Shown here piece by piece: positions 23,647-36,163 of a stretch of DNA of 64,000 nucleotides. Where the stretch lies: contig JALLLT010000027.1 in assembly GCA_025266875.1 (NCBI GenBank), forward strand, positions 434,001 through 498,000. The letters are read 5' to 3'. This DNA is from Fennellomyces sp. T-0311 (Eukaryota > Mucoromycota > Mucoromycetes > Mucorales > Lichtheimiaceae). Below the pieces are notes generated by a model, which was not told the DNA's origin, did no database searches, and saw only the letters and a program-made list of their open reading frames with translations. Position 1 is the stretch's first letter, and each line of letters starts with the position of its first letter. Both the position numbers and the translations under genes were made by a program.

Positions 23647-26600
23647 ATGCCCTTCTGCAGTTTGTGTGGACTGGAAATACCTGACAATCTTGAACGCCAC
23701 AAGAAATTTTGCTTTGCTCTCGATTCAGATGAATCTGATGACGAATTAGAAACATATACCTTGGGAAATCCAGGTATACAAAGTGAAACTACAAGCGCGA
23801 TCCGTACAACCAACCTGCCTGGTACACTTGCCAGCGAAAGGAGCACCTTACGCGAAGACAGGGCGTCAATATTATCCCCTCCACTTGACTATGGTGGCCC
23901 TTATGAAACTACCTACGAACTTCGCCTTGACCCTAACCCCGATCCCGACCCCAAAGAGCTCAGCTACGATCTTTCGGTGTTTTTGGATCAGTATTTCGAT
24001 AATGAAGAAGAGAACAGCGAGGAAGACGAAGAAGATAGTGAACAAGAAGACGATACTTCCGCGACTCCTCCGCGAACGACTCCTCAGACAAAAGGGGGTA
24101 TCAAAATCGTAGATAACCGAGATTTGCCTGCAATCAGCAACAAAACATTTTGGAACATACAGCTTGGCAATATTGTTCAAAAGCACAATTTGCCAAGGGA
24201 AGCACACGCTGACATGATCAACTTCTGTAATAGATGGCGAGAAAGCAATGATTTATTAAGTCAACGATATAGAAAATATTTGACCAGTTTCTAACCGTAT
24301 CATTTGAAGCCTTCGAACGTTTGGACTCTGTGCATGTGGCAGACAAGAAAATGATTCGATCATTCCCGGTTAGCAGCCAAATGTTCGATATCTGCAAGAA
24401 TGGATGTATGTTATTCGAGGACGACGACCAGTGGGGGTGTGATCATTGCCCTGCACTTAGATTCAAGGATGAAGATGGAGAGCACCCCGTCGCCCAAATG
24501 AGATACCTTTCCATATCTGATCTGCTAGGATGCATGTTGGCGAACCCTGCACACCGCGAGATGTTCCGAGAAATGTACAATCGGAATGTTCAAGAAAGTC
24601 TTGTTGACTTTTTTGATGGCAGTGTCTTTACACAGTTCGAGCACTTGTTTAGCAATGAATTCGATGTCGCGCTTGCTCTTTACGTCGATGGCTTCACTCC
24701 ATTTCGTTATGACGGGAAATCTTCTATTTCCATGACAATGGTACACCTGGTTGTGTTAAACTTGCCTAAAGATGAAAGGTAAAGATGCAAAAGAATGCAT
24801 CAAAAATAGTTTCTAACGTTACTCTGATTTAGATACAAACTTCGAAACATGCCAAAAGTAGCGGTGATACCAGGCCCTACAAAACCGAAGAACATCCACT
24901 CTTTCTTATCGCCGTTAATGGATGAATTGCGAAGCCTTGCGACAACGGGCATGATTCTGAAGGTGGATAATGAGGATGATATTACACTGCATGCACACCT
25001 CGTTCTGGCGTCAGGAGATATCCCCGGCGTCGCGGATCTCATTCACCATTCTGGTCATAATTCGGAATATGGCTGTCGGACTTGTCATATCAAGTCGGAC
25101 TCCCTCATAAGCCCAAAAGATCGAGGCAAAGGTAGGTATTATCCTGGTACGGGCGAGCCAAGCGAGGAGCGTACCGAGGCTGATTTCAAAGGAGAACGCC
25201 CAGTAAGTGTAAACCTTCAATATTTTCATGTAAATTTGCTAACCGAAAGTGGATAGCAGTATGGCATTGAGCAATGTAATCCATTTACCGAACTGCCAAC
25301 CCATCACTCTCCATGCTTTTACGGTCTCGATGAACTTCACCTAATTGGTCAAAACCTATCAAGACAGATCTGGGGTATGCTCAAAGACGAATATCCCAAC
25401 CCGGAGACACATACTCCATTTGCCTTGGATAAAGTACAGCGAGCAAAAATCGGATAAGCGCTAAAGTCATCGCATTTAATAATGCCACTGGGGTTGAACG
25501 GAGCCTTAGGAGGTATGCATATATTAACCTAATAATTGAGCATGTTTAAATCTATTTTATACAGATATTTTCGCTCATCCAAAAAGCTCGAGGGGCGTCG
25601 ATTGGATTGACTTTTTACTCTACGCAGTGCCAACGATAGTAGTGGAAAGTTTGGAAAAGAACGGTTGTGAGTCTTTGGGACACTTGGCAAATCTAGTGAG
25701 TGCATGCAGCATAGCGTTATCTTGGGACATTTCGGTGTTACCAGAGCGTGAAGGAAAGGTTCGAATACCGAGTGACATGGAACGACTGGAAAGGTATAGT
25801 CATTGGCTACTGGTTCGGATTAATTGACTAATATCATTATTCTATTAGCCAATTACAAGAATGGCATATATTTATGCGAGATGAAATGCCTAATAACCTG
25901 TACACAATCAACCAACATTACCTTCAACATCTACCGAAAATCATTGAAAGCCTTGGACCTTTGAGGTCAATCAGTGCACGTAGTATGGAACGCGCGATAG
26001 GTATGTTAAAACATACTGCTGCTTTGATCTAAATTAACTTATGGCATATTCCCTATAACATACATAGGCGAAATAAAAAGCTATATCAAGTCGCGTGTCG
26101 CGCCGGGTGTCAATGCTTCCAATGCGTTGTTGAAGGTAGCAGCGTCACAATACTTCACACGTCGGTTCGATGAGGATAAGCCAAACCCAAGATCACCATC
26201 TGACATTTACTATCTGGGGACTCACGAAGACGATCCTGAATATTGGGGCCCTGGAATACGAGATGATGTGAATGTTGAGCAATATCGTGATTACAACTTA
26301 CGGCTTTACCTCCAGCGGTACTGGGATCGTGTAACCAAAGCGCCAACTAAAAAGAAAAGGACATCTGCCGAAAAGGCTGCAGCTGCAATCGATCCGACAC
26401 TTTTAAAAGTTGCTCCAAAACTTTTACTCAAGAACCAAGTCTACGACTCGCTAACACATCGGAATAATCGAAGCAAAAGGCTAACGCATTTTGTGACCGT
26501 AAACATTCCTGTGGATCTGAACGCCAAGAAACCCAAAGCAAAGTAACTTCTTGTGTTTCGTCGATTTTTCTGCGAGATTATACTTTTTTTCACGCATACT

Positions 26601-26895
26601 TACAAAGGTAATGAGTATCAGTATTTGAAGAGAATTGCGAGTGTATGTTAATGATTTAGGAACGACGAAAATGTTGTGTTTGTTAAACATAATTGAGGAT
26701 GTATATCAAAATTCTGTTGGTGCGCCATACGGAATCGTGCGCCAAGGGTCAAGGTTGTACGTTACGGATGTTGAACATATCGAAGGGTTTGCAGGAATGA
26801 TTAAGTCGCCATTTCATCCGCGCCGAGTATATTACATTTACCCTGGGATGGATATCGGAAAGTTGAAGCTTGGTAATGCGTATGATTCGTTGTAA
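23647..26895 (+). CDS. TNP2-like CACTA transposase with one premature stop
   Basis: Eight exons (23647-24259, 24310-24778, 24833-25202, 25257-25512, 25565-25793, 25849-26000, 26068-26542, 26631-26895) total 943 codons. The N-terminus has a small C2H2-like zinc site (CSLCGLEIPDNLERHKKFC), then an acidic linker. Further on come CKNGCMLFEDDDQWGCDHC, the YVDGFTPFRYDG segment, VAVIPGPTKPKNI, the GCRTCHIKSD cysteine motif, YGLDELHLIGQNLSRQIWG, and the HY-containing NNLYTINQHYLQHLPK typical of TNP2-like transposases. The last exon supplies the usual C-terminal segment. Most introns carry a CTAAC branch site. The TAA at 25455-25457 (codon 551) interrupts a conserved stretch and is probably a one-base change. 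It starts 210 bp from the divergent accessory gene. Apart from the stop it looks full length. Confidence 0.8.
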
Positions 26896-27039
26896 GCATC
26901 ATTGTTAAGATACAATTTGTAAGATATGCAGTAAGTGATAGCAGCTGGGTTTTATAAAAAGCTATAAACTCAACACGGATTAAAGTGAATTAAAGTGTTT
27001 CAGCAAGCATCTTATTCCTTGCATTTTTCATAACTAACT

Positions 27040-27239
27040 TTGAATAGTTTAAAAAAGATATAAAACGAGCAAGATTCACTTAAATCAATTTAAACAGTTT
27101 TGAAACGTTTCAACAAGCTCGGCTTTATGGCATTTTGCTCAACTTTTTTTTGCAACTAGTTTGCAATAGTTTAAAAATGATATAAAACGAAGAAAAGAAA
27201 TTAAAATAGATTTAAATGGATATAAAATGTTTCAACAAG
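27040..27239. repeat. Subterminal repeat cluster at the right end of the CACTA element
   Basis: AGTTTAAAAA followed by an ATATAAAACGA motif occurs at 27046-27068 and 27168-27190 (22 of 23 bases equal). GTTTCAACAAG or close variants occur three times between about 26998 and 27240. Such arrays are the usual binding sites for the accessory protein in CACTA elements. Confidence 0.55.
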
Positions 27240-27255
27240 TTTCGTTCCCATAGTG
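27240..27255 (-). repeat. Right terminal inverted repeat of the CACTA element
   Basis: TTTCGTTCCCATAGTG, complement of the left end with one difference, followed by AAC. Confidence 0.88.
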
Positions 27256-27258
27256 AAC
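27256..27258. repeat. Target-site duplication AAC, right
   Basis: Equals 21699-21701. Confidence 0.8.
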
Positions 27259-30200
27259 TCTTCCTCGCACTAATATTACATCTTTAGTCTGAACCTTTCT
27301 TCTTGCCTGTGGCTGCATAACTTGGGATCAATTTTTCATTGTTAATGAAATAAATCCGTGTAACTAAAAAAAAGCTCATGGCAACGATGTATAGAAAGCC
27401 CAATCATGCAGGTGCCACTACATCCGAGAACTTCAAGTGATAACATGGATCTGTAACTGGGCGGCGCACGGAGATAGTACACAGCTGAATTCCCGTAACT
27501 CCCACTCCAGTCGCCAGCACATGGCAACTGACCTACCTCCAAACGTATCGGCAGGGCACATCCAAATACAGCAGCCATCTATATTACAGAGTAAGTCAGC
27601 TAGTAATATGTAACCCACGTAGTCTTCGAGGCACCAATAAAAATGTACCATAACATTAATGCGAATAGTACAGTGCTCCCACAATTTTTTCCCTGGGCAG
27701 ATGGAATGCCAAAAGTCGAGGAAAAAGCGAAGGTGAGGAAAAAACAGAGGTAAAAATGGGGAATGTTCACTGTATTCTTGCGACGAAGATGTAGCATAGC
27801 ACCGAATCAAGGTATGATCATCTAGCTAGTACCATGAAAATACACATTCATAAAGATGACGCAGTCAACTTTCACTATGCAATCCTGTTCACGTCTTGCT
27901 TCGTTGTATAGGAGGAGTCATTGCGATGGATGACCGAAACAAGTTGATTTTAATTTTATACTCTATAACCTTTTATGTTAGACATCTGGGACCTACCAAT
28001 GAAATCATGGCACAACTTTATGTATGATCTGCGCTATTAGTTCCAAAGCTGCTACACCTATACTAAAAACGATGTACATCAGGCATATCCTCGGGATGCC
28101 TGACTCGCACTTGAAAAGGAGACAGCTAACAGCTACTGAAAAACGCTACCAGGCGGCTTTGAAGGTATGACTTATTATGGGATTTGGGTGAGGGAAGTGG
28201 TAAGCTTTCTTCTTAAAAACAGGCTACAACTGAACAGTCCCGGTAATAATTATACTGGAATGAGGAGCTCGATAAGGTTGCCACCATTGTATCAATGGGT
28301 GAAATTTCTGAAGACAGAATCGTGGTTCCGCACTTTTGGTATTTACTTTTGCTTTTACTGTCAAAAGAAAGAAATGGAAGTAACGGAACGTATAACTGCT
28401 GAAACAGCCCTACGTTCATTCAATCAAATGGTTACAAGCAACCTTGGGATCGCAAGCAGCAGTGAGACCGCAAGCAGCCGGAGTAGTAGTACTGAAGGTT
28501 ATGCTCTTAAAGATTTGAACAGCAACAGTAGCAGCGGTCAAGTTTCAGAAGCTGAAAGTGTTATGATAGTAGATGCTTACGGTCCGTGTTTCGGCTACTC
28601 TAACTTTTTTAAATAGTAATTACGAGTGACCACGATGAGAAAGCTAATCTGGTAAACACTGCTCGAACCATAGCTTCTGCTGATGTGTTGGATTTACATT
28701 TATTTTAATGGAGACGTCAAAATCAACAACCTGTTAAACTCTCGTTAACCCATTTTTCGCGTTCCAAAACTAATGTAAGTTTATTAATTCATTAACTTGA
28801 TCTGTCAGATAATTAGGTAATTATTATCGCCTCTTTAAGTGCTTTGAGCGATGTAATGCTATTAAAGCCATTACAGTTTACCGACTACACACGCGAGCGT
28901 TTTACCTATCAAGCTTTTATGATTCACACCAGAGCATCGTAGATACTATGCTTACCTATGTGAGCCAAAAAGCTGCGGACATTGCCAAGTCCGTCGTGGA
29001 CATGGTATTTATATGTATGAAACCTTTACGACGTTATTGGTTTTTGTTATGGTTCCTAACGAACCAATTAGTACCAATATGACTTAAAAATGTAGTGGAT
29101 CAAAAACGCAGCAAGTGGTCCAAAAGTTATGTGCTGTGAGCGTTCATGAAGCGGATTCAAAGGCCCAGCTGTTGGTTGGCTTGTCAAATATGCAAAGTCT
29201 TATTGTGACTTATAGTTACCATCGTTAGCCATCGGTTTTATGTTGGTGCCTTCGACTAGGATCCAGAAGTTGCCGCATAAGATACCCTATTCACTGCAGC
29301 TATGGACTCAACGGAGCTGTGAAGCTGCGTTTTTGATCTTGTCTTTTCATTGTAACCGCAAACACTGTTGCACAATGCAATATGAAAATCGGGCAGTGGA
29401 TTTTTCAGCTTACTGTGATTATATAGATCCGACGACTAATATAGTGCAATCCGAACTGGTGTCTGCAATTTCACCTAAAACATCTGCTAAAAAGTTCACT
29501 TTTTCTTATGTAACGTGAGAGGTCAAGACCAGCTATTTGTACAACTTTCTTTTTGACAGTAGTTAGCGTGTATATTACGTAATTCATTTTGAATATTTTC
29601 ATGTTCTAATCCATTAAGTAGGCTGAGTACGTCTTTAATCTTTCAGTCGATATGTGTACTCATAGAATAGGAGAAACAACATCGTCTTGCTGATGATATT
29701 CATCACTTGCTTCTGTGCACTTCACAGCTGATTCGAAGCAAGAGACGTAAAAAGCCAACTTTTTTTATTTGCACCAGCTCTACACAACTCTCTGGGTGTC
29801 AATTTACTTTAGAATTGTGCTTACCAGCTTGAGTGCATTTCTGACAGAATCAGCGAAATTGACTTGCAAAAAGCAACAGTACTCACGTTTTCATCTTAAT
29901 ATCCCAGTTAAGCCTAGACGGGCCCTCTAATTTGACTTTCTATGTACATTTTATCCTCGCTTTTACTACGTTTTCTAACTTGTCAAGCCTTTTTAGGCAC
30001 CCAATGAGACAGAGAGCGTGATTGGACCGACTTTTGCATGGTTTAAAATAGCTTTTTAATTACTACATAGAGTGATAATATACTGTACCGAAGCGGGAGT
30101 GAAAGTGCAAAATAAATCTACGTACATATCAGATCAATGGATAAGCGTAAGTTTCTAAATGCTCACCCCAATGGCTTCCTTCAAATATTTCAAGCAAAAA

Positions 30201-30388
30201 AGTATTTCATTCGGTATCCTGTAAAGAAAGAGCTACAAATAATACATCAGGAAGTATAACAAGAATACATTATAATGATGAGAACGTGAGTGTTTTATGT
30301 AAATGTCAGAATAGATTAACAAATGAATGGTAGGGGGAATATGAAACGAATGGGGCGGGGTAGAAGGAGTGTAAGATGGGGGTGGAAT
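27259..30388. other. Gene-poor region between the CACTA element and the TBC gene
   Basis: No securely supported gene. A weak coding-like stretch at 28072-28616 is listed separately. The region near 30389 should contain the 3' UTR of the TBC gene. Confidence 0.45.
28072..28616 (+). pseudogene. Possible spliced gene remnant of unknown family
   Basis: An ATG at 28072 opens 31 codons (MYIRHILGMPDSHLKRRQL onward) ending at a plausible GT donor at 28165, with an acceptor at 28221-28222. The downstream exon reads A-T-T-E-Q-S-R and then a stop, unless a second intron starts there. A further frame with WNEELDKVATIVSMGEISED-like content and a Ser-rich segment ending at 28616 could be later exons. I could not join these into one clean frame and I do not recognise the protein. 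It may be a decayed gene, or chance. Confidence 0.2.
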
Positions 30389-32785
30389 CTATAAACCGAG
30401 CAGTCTTTTCATCTCGTTTAACTTTTGCTGCAACTCGCCACGTTCGTTTTCACTTTGGGCGTAACGCATTTTCATATCAATGACGAGAGTTTCGAGGTTA
30501 GCCAACTGATCTTCCAATACGGAATTCTTCTCGACGAGTTTGGCATTTTCGTTACACAAGCCCTCAAACTGGGTTCGACACTGAGATTCAATCCTGCCTG
30601 GTAACAATTTGACTTCTTGATGCAGCAAGCCCACCAAATCGGTCAACGAAGATTGTTCGTCGCTGGCATGCGTTAAATCGGCCCGACTCTTTTGAAGCTG
30701 CACGCAAATATCTTTTCGTTCTTGATTCACGCTCAGTGCTGTTGTTTCTAACTGCTTGACTTGGGCACGCAGTTCCAGGTTGTTCTTTTGCAGTTGTTCA
30801 AGGGTCCGTGCATCTGCCACCTCCTTTGCTTGCTGCTGCTTGTGCTCCTTTTCGAGTTGTGCCAGTCGTTTCAAGGTAATGTCGAATGTGCATGCATCAG
30901 CAACCAGCTGCCGATCGTCATCCTAAGGATCATGGTGAGTAAAACAAACATGGGACATGGCGGTTCGAACAAGTGATACCTTGTATTCTTCAAACAATCC
31001 ATTCTTCAAAAAGTTGAGCAGGTGTTCGAAATCCAGCCCCAGGATGGCCGTTTCGTTGCGTTTGAGCACGGCAATTGCGAATTGGAATATGGACCGCACA
31101 CCTTCCGATAGTATCAAGTCATATATGCGGAATACCAGATCGAGGGGGAATTTGTATGCGAAGAGCGTCATGAACCACTGCGATGCGTACATTGTAGACC
31201 CGATACCCTGTTGTTGCAGATGCCGTGCTACGTGCGGCAAATACTCCTCCACCAGTGCATCAAACTGGTACAATCTCAAATGCAGGCCTTCCATATCGGG
31301 TGTGAAATGGCCACGGAATCCGTACTCATTCATCAACTTGACAAGAACACAGAATGCTTCGTCGTCGGGCATCTAGATCGAAGCTGTCAGTTGCTTTTTT
31401 TATATGTGGCCAAATACACCAACACTCACGTTGAGCAGCAAAGGGCCCACGACAAAGGCAAGTCCCTGGCAATAGCCGACTTCCTGATCATACACGCTAT
31501 ATGCGCGAACGACATTGTACAAGCCCTCCTGGCCCACACCATCTCGTTCTTTGAAAAATTTATGCCCTGGGAATGTCCGTGCGAGATCGCGTTGGATCAT
31601 CTTCTCATAGGGACTAGGCGTGTTCAACAGGTCTATGTAATGGTCCTGCAGCTCGTGATTTTTTGAATTTGAAAACATCTGCCACACCATGCCACGGATC
31701 GACGGTGGAATGCCCAGTTGAACATTGTGGAGGATCATTTTACTCTTCACCGTCTGTTCGTAATCACACAGCATACCAGCCCAGAAGTCTAATACCAAAA
31801 CGTTAAGAGCCCAATCAACGATCTGGATTCAACTTGAGTGCTTACCCCAATCGTAGTCGTCCGCACTTCCCTTGTGCTGATTGGCAAGGCTTTGGCGGAT
31901 CGATTTTCGTTTCATATTGGCAAGCATGCGCACCTTTGGATCATTGGTGTTGGCTACGTTGAGCTGTTCCATTTGTGCCAAAATAGCACCATCGCCTCCC
32001 AGCATGGGCTGTGACACACTTCTACGTTGCACCGTCCGTTTTTGTCGGTCTTGTGCCGACAGCGACCGATGTTCAACGACGAGCGGGGTATCCTGCTGGT
32101 CAGATGTCCTGCGTCCTGCGCTTTTGATTGTAGACCATATATTGAATAGCCCGCTTTTGGCGGTGGTGATCGGTTCGAGTTTGGGCGGTGGTGATGGTTT
32201 TACTTTTGTCTGTGGAGGAAGAGTAGGAGGAGAAGAGGCAGGTATCGTGGTCTGAGACGGGGTGGTGGTATTGGTATCATCATGGGTGGTGGGCGCAGTT
32301 GTGGCCACGGTGACGGGTTCGGTCGTCGGTTTGTCGTCTAAGGATATCTCATTGAACAAACTGTCGTTTGATGTGGTGCTTGTGGTGGGAGGATCGAAAT
32401 CGTCTTCGCAAGGCATAAACGCCTGATGATCGTCGTCGTCGTCGCTGCTGCTGCTGCTGCTATCGGTGCTGACTGTGGTTGCTACGCTTTTGGATCGGTG
32501 TTGCTGGTCTTCTGATATATCTGTCACGCAGTTAGTAAAAAGGGTTTTGGCAACAAATAGACAACTCGTACCTTCTTTGACAGTTTCTTGCGATGTGCGG
32601 GATTCAGTGGTTGTGCTAGCAAGCTTTTCAAGGTGTGTCATTTCGTCTGTTGTATCAGAAGTGGTGTAGCCTTGGGAACTGAGGGAGTCCGTGTCCAGGT
32701 CATTGAGAGGAGGTTTTGTCATGTCGGTGGAAACGGATGAGAAGCCTTCATGGTTCAAGGCAGGACTGATGATGGAGGTGCTCAT
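30389..32785 (-). CDS. TBC-domain Rab GTPase-activating protein (Gyp5/EVI5-like)
   Basis: TBC proteins speed GTP hydrolysis on Rab GTPases and so end vesicle-traffic signals. Five exons (32785-32572, 32520-31846, 31788-31430, 31372-30980, 30922-30389) give 724 residues. The first 300 are disordered (Ser, Thr, Pro, acidic). The TBC domain follows: LGIPPSIRGMVWQMFSNS, then the IxxDxxR arginine finger (IQRDLARTFPGHKFF), then the glutamine finger (YCQGLAF), then SQWFMTLFAYKFPLDLVFRI. Both catalytic fingers are present, so activity is expected. The last 160 residues are a long coiled coil, the arrangement of EVI5/Gyp5-type GAPs that act on Golgi and recycling Rabs. The first intron is 51 bp, a multiple of three with no stop. 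The exact subfamily is inference. Confidence 0.88.
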
Positions 32786-33365
32786 AGCAGACGAAAAAAG
32801 AATCCTTTTTGCAGCTCTTCTCCTTCCGCTTTCATTTTTTTTTTCTCAGCTTGCTTTTTCTGCCCAACGAAGCCTTACAGCCCCGTCCTCCTTGCTTCCA
32901 AAACCTGGGCTCATTTAACTTTATTCTTCCGTCACCTTCTGTTGTCTCCCGTTTTTGCATCCCATTTGACACTGTATCTTTCTAAATCGTGCAAACACCC
33001 CGTCAGGAGCATGGCAGCCCAAACAACATCCATTAATAGCATCGACGCGCTTCAATGTCGTACCAAATTCTGTTGCCAGGTTCTTTTTTTAAACACACCG
33101 TTCCGAAGAGAAAGACCAGTGGCAACGCTGACGTGTTTTTTTTTGGTACATACACCATGGTATCTGACAACTGATCACACAACAGTCCCTCCCACCCCGC
33201 ACTGCAATCATGTGTAGAAAACTAGTTCAAATAAAGCGGGGCGCTGTGTACATGAAAAATGGTGTGTAGTGCGTGGGTTGTATGCAAATAAAAAAGAGAA
33301 AATGAATGGAGGGGAGAGAGGGAATACGCATGTTTGTTATATTAAACCGTTGATATATGAGAGCT
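32786..33365. other. Intergenic region: TBC gene promoter and VPS1 3' flank
   Basis: Both neighbours are on the minus strand. The stretch just above the TBC start is pyrimidine-rich on the plus strand. No gene is seen. Confidence 0.45.
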
Positions 33366-36163
33366 CTACACTGATCCGACAATCTCGTCTGCCTTTTGCA
33401 ATGCCTGCATCGCCGTAACGTTAGCAACGCCGTATCACCCACTCCGCACCGCGCAACACTTACCTCTATCATCTTCTTGCACTCTTTCCTTCTCTGCTGC
33501 GTGAATTCGGACTCTTGCAACAGGTCATCGAGGACATCGGCCTTGTACAGTTCGGCCAGAAGCTCGTGCTGGAGTCCCTCCTTGGCGCGACTTACGAGGT
33601 TGAGCATGATGGCCTTGGGTACCATATCAATCATGGTGCGCTTGACAATGTTGTAGTAGGACTGGATCAACAGTTCTATAACGGGAATAGCGTCAATCAT
33701 CCGGGCACATGGTCAATTTAATATCACTTACTGATCACTTCAGTTTCCATGTATTCACGTTCTGACAAGGCACCGGTGGCCTTGAGAGATGGCGGAGGCT
33801 ATATACAGATGCGTTAGAAAACTCCATCAACAACAAAGTCTCTTTTTTACGTACAGGTTCCATCAAGCCACCAGCCTTTTTGCTCTTTTTGGGACCAGAG
33901 AAGAAGCTGCCAAAGAATGATCCGTTTTCGGAATCGGGACTGGGAGAACCCGTGCTTGTTTGCAGTGCCGCGAGTTGCTTGTTGGTCTTTGCAGAATCAT
34001 GCGTGTTGTTTTGTGTCTGTTGTTGCTTTCCAAGTTGCTCGTTCACCATGGCAATGGCTTGGTGACCATTTAAAAAGTCGGGATGTGCGGTATTGATGTA
34101 GCATGCTTCCATACTAAAAAAAAATCAGGACTTGGTGGCCTGTGTCGTACTAGTATTTTCTCACTTACGAAACCAAATCGGAGACAAGCTTGGTGGAGGG
34201 AAGCAATGCCTTCTTGAAATAAGCCAAGACGACCTGATAGAACTTATCTTTGAGCGTTGGGAATCGTTTAAAGAACTATGTCACGCAACATCAGTCAATA
34301 TACCATCTCATTTTTTTTGTTGCAGTCAAGTCACCTGCTTATTGAGCAATTGTCCCAAGATCCTCACGAGTTCGTCATATACCATGTTGATACATTTGAC
34401 GCTGGGATCCTCCAAGCGCTTGATTTGCTTCTTGATGATCACCTCGAAAGCCGTTGTTGCAACAAACAGTGCAGGAGAAGAACCCTATAGTGTGCTGTTA
34501 GTCGAGACCGTCACCTTGTTCACATTGAGCAAAGACATACTGAAGAGTTGTAGAGGATGGTACGGATATCAACGTCCTTGATTTGATCGAGAGGATCAAT
34601 GCTCTTGACACCGTTTGCATACAATTCGTGAAAGACGAAACTGATACGAGCACCACCGGAAAGTTCAAAGCTGGATAGATCATTGGAGTTACCGTCGATG
34701 ATGGTTCGGAACTCGGTACAGAATTCAGTAATGATATTGAGTACCAAGTTTGCTTGGTGGGAGGAGCTATCGCCAAGAGGATCACCCAGCTGGGCAAGCT
34801 CCAATTGGTACTTGCTCAGCGCCGATTGGATCTTGGCTTTGATCTCGGGCAAAGTGTTCCGAATATGATGCATCAAAATCTACATAAAACCGCTTAGCCA
34901 TTCAACTCTTTTCTGATCCAGCAGTCTCTCTTTTTTTTATACCATATTGAGCTTGCGTGCCAAGAAAGGTGTGCCGCAGTATTGAGCCTTGCTTCGGTAC
35001 GACGGATGGTTTTCAAAATAGTCACGTTCGTGATCCAAAGCCTTGGAAATCGACTTTTTACTATCGATATCGCGCTGACCGCGATTGACCACAGGCACAT
35101 AACCTAGCCATTGACAGTGTGAGTAGATTGGAAAAACTTGGCAACACTTTATCCATCTTATGTACCAAGGCGTAGTGGAATCACACGTCCTGCCAAGATG
35201 TCAATCACATCGGTTCCTTGATCCATAAGATCGATCTTGGTCAGAACGCCAATGGTACGGAGACCTTCAGGGTCCACTTCGCGTGCCAGTTTCAAACCAT
35301 CCGAGTTGGCGAGATCGCTGTTGGCTGCGGTGACAGCGAGAATGATGGCGTTGGGTTTGGTGATGTACTTTAGAATCATTTCCTTAATCTGCTTCTCGAT
35401 ATCCTTGGGCTGGTCACCCACAGGCACCTAATTAAGGAGGGGCAGGGGTGTTCAGTCCTTCCTTTCGCATTCTCTCGCTCACCCTTTTCCCCAAATCCTT
35501 GCCTTTGTCAAACCGGGTAAATCGATCAACGTCAACGTCAGCACATTGGGCGAGAAGATTCTCAAATTGATAGGTTGCGGCGAGATACCTTGAACAAGTC
35601 GACACGTCAATACCAAGAAAAAAACAGAACCCATGCCACTTGTTTACCTTGGTTCTTGCCCGTCTTTAGCTCAGTATCCTTGACAATCTCTTCTCTAATC
35701 TTGTCAAAGTTAAAGAACTTTTGACCTGGCAAGTGGAGGAATTCTCCCCATTCGTCCGGGTTTTCTTCGGCATCTGTGCCATTGGTGGTGCCATTGACCT
35801 TTTCACCTGATGGTGCTCGATTGATAAGTTGTAAAACCTATGCAAGTTGTCAGCGGGGCATATTTGCCAAGAGGGCGCACCAAGAAATAGAAAATAGTAC
35901 CAAGGGACGTCGAGTGACAATGCCAGTGCCGCGCGGGAGAAAATCTCGGCCTACAATGTTTTCTAAAACTGAACTCTTGCCACTGGATTGCGATCCAATC
36001 ACTGTAATTTGTGGCAAATCGACTGGGTTGTGCACACCCACTGTCGAGAATGCATCCTGTAGTTTGTTCACTAAACGCGTAAGCCTGTTAGCATCAGTCT
36101 ATGTACGCCAAGAATGAGACAAAGTGGCCCGGAGTTACCTGTCTTAATCAGATGGGTATCCAT
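33366..36163 (-). CDS. VPS1: Dynamin-like GTPase Vps1
   Basis: Vps1 is the fungal dynamin that drives scission in vacuolar/endosomal traffic, peroxisome division and endocytosis. Thirteen exons starting with MDTHLIK (36163) and ending at 33366 give 688 residues, normal for the family. GTPase motifs are intact: GSQSSGKSS (P-loop), the [11 protein letters not shown] switch I, DLPGLTK (G3), and TKIDLMDQG (G4). The dynamin middle region follows ([14 protein letters not shown]). A Ser/Gly linker ([16 protein letters not shown]) stands where classical dynamins have a PH domain. The GTPase effector domain is [14 protein letters not shown] plus a C-terminus [11 protein letters not shown]. One intron (35428-35502) starts with GC: using the alternative downstream GT would break the conserved LPGLTK-VPVGDQP junction. 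Assignment is secure. Confidence 0.95.

Larger units (their letters stand above)
21702..27255. mobile_element. Essentially complete CACTA (EnSpm) DNA transposon
   Basis: The unit begins CACTATGGAAACGAAA and ends with the complement of CACTATGGGAACGAAA, 15 of 16 bases matching. It is flanked by identical trinucleotides AAC at 21699-21701 and 27256-27258, the 3-bp target duplication that defines the superfamily. It spans 5,554 bp and carries two divergent genes: a TNP2-type transposase (plus) and an accessory protein (minus). The right end holds repeated motifs around GTTTCAACAAG and ATATAAAACGA, as expected of CACTA subterminal repeats. Damage is slight: one stop in the transposase and one in the accessory gene. 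Confidence 0.92.
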
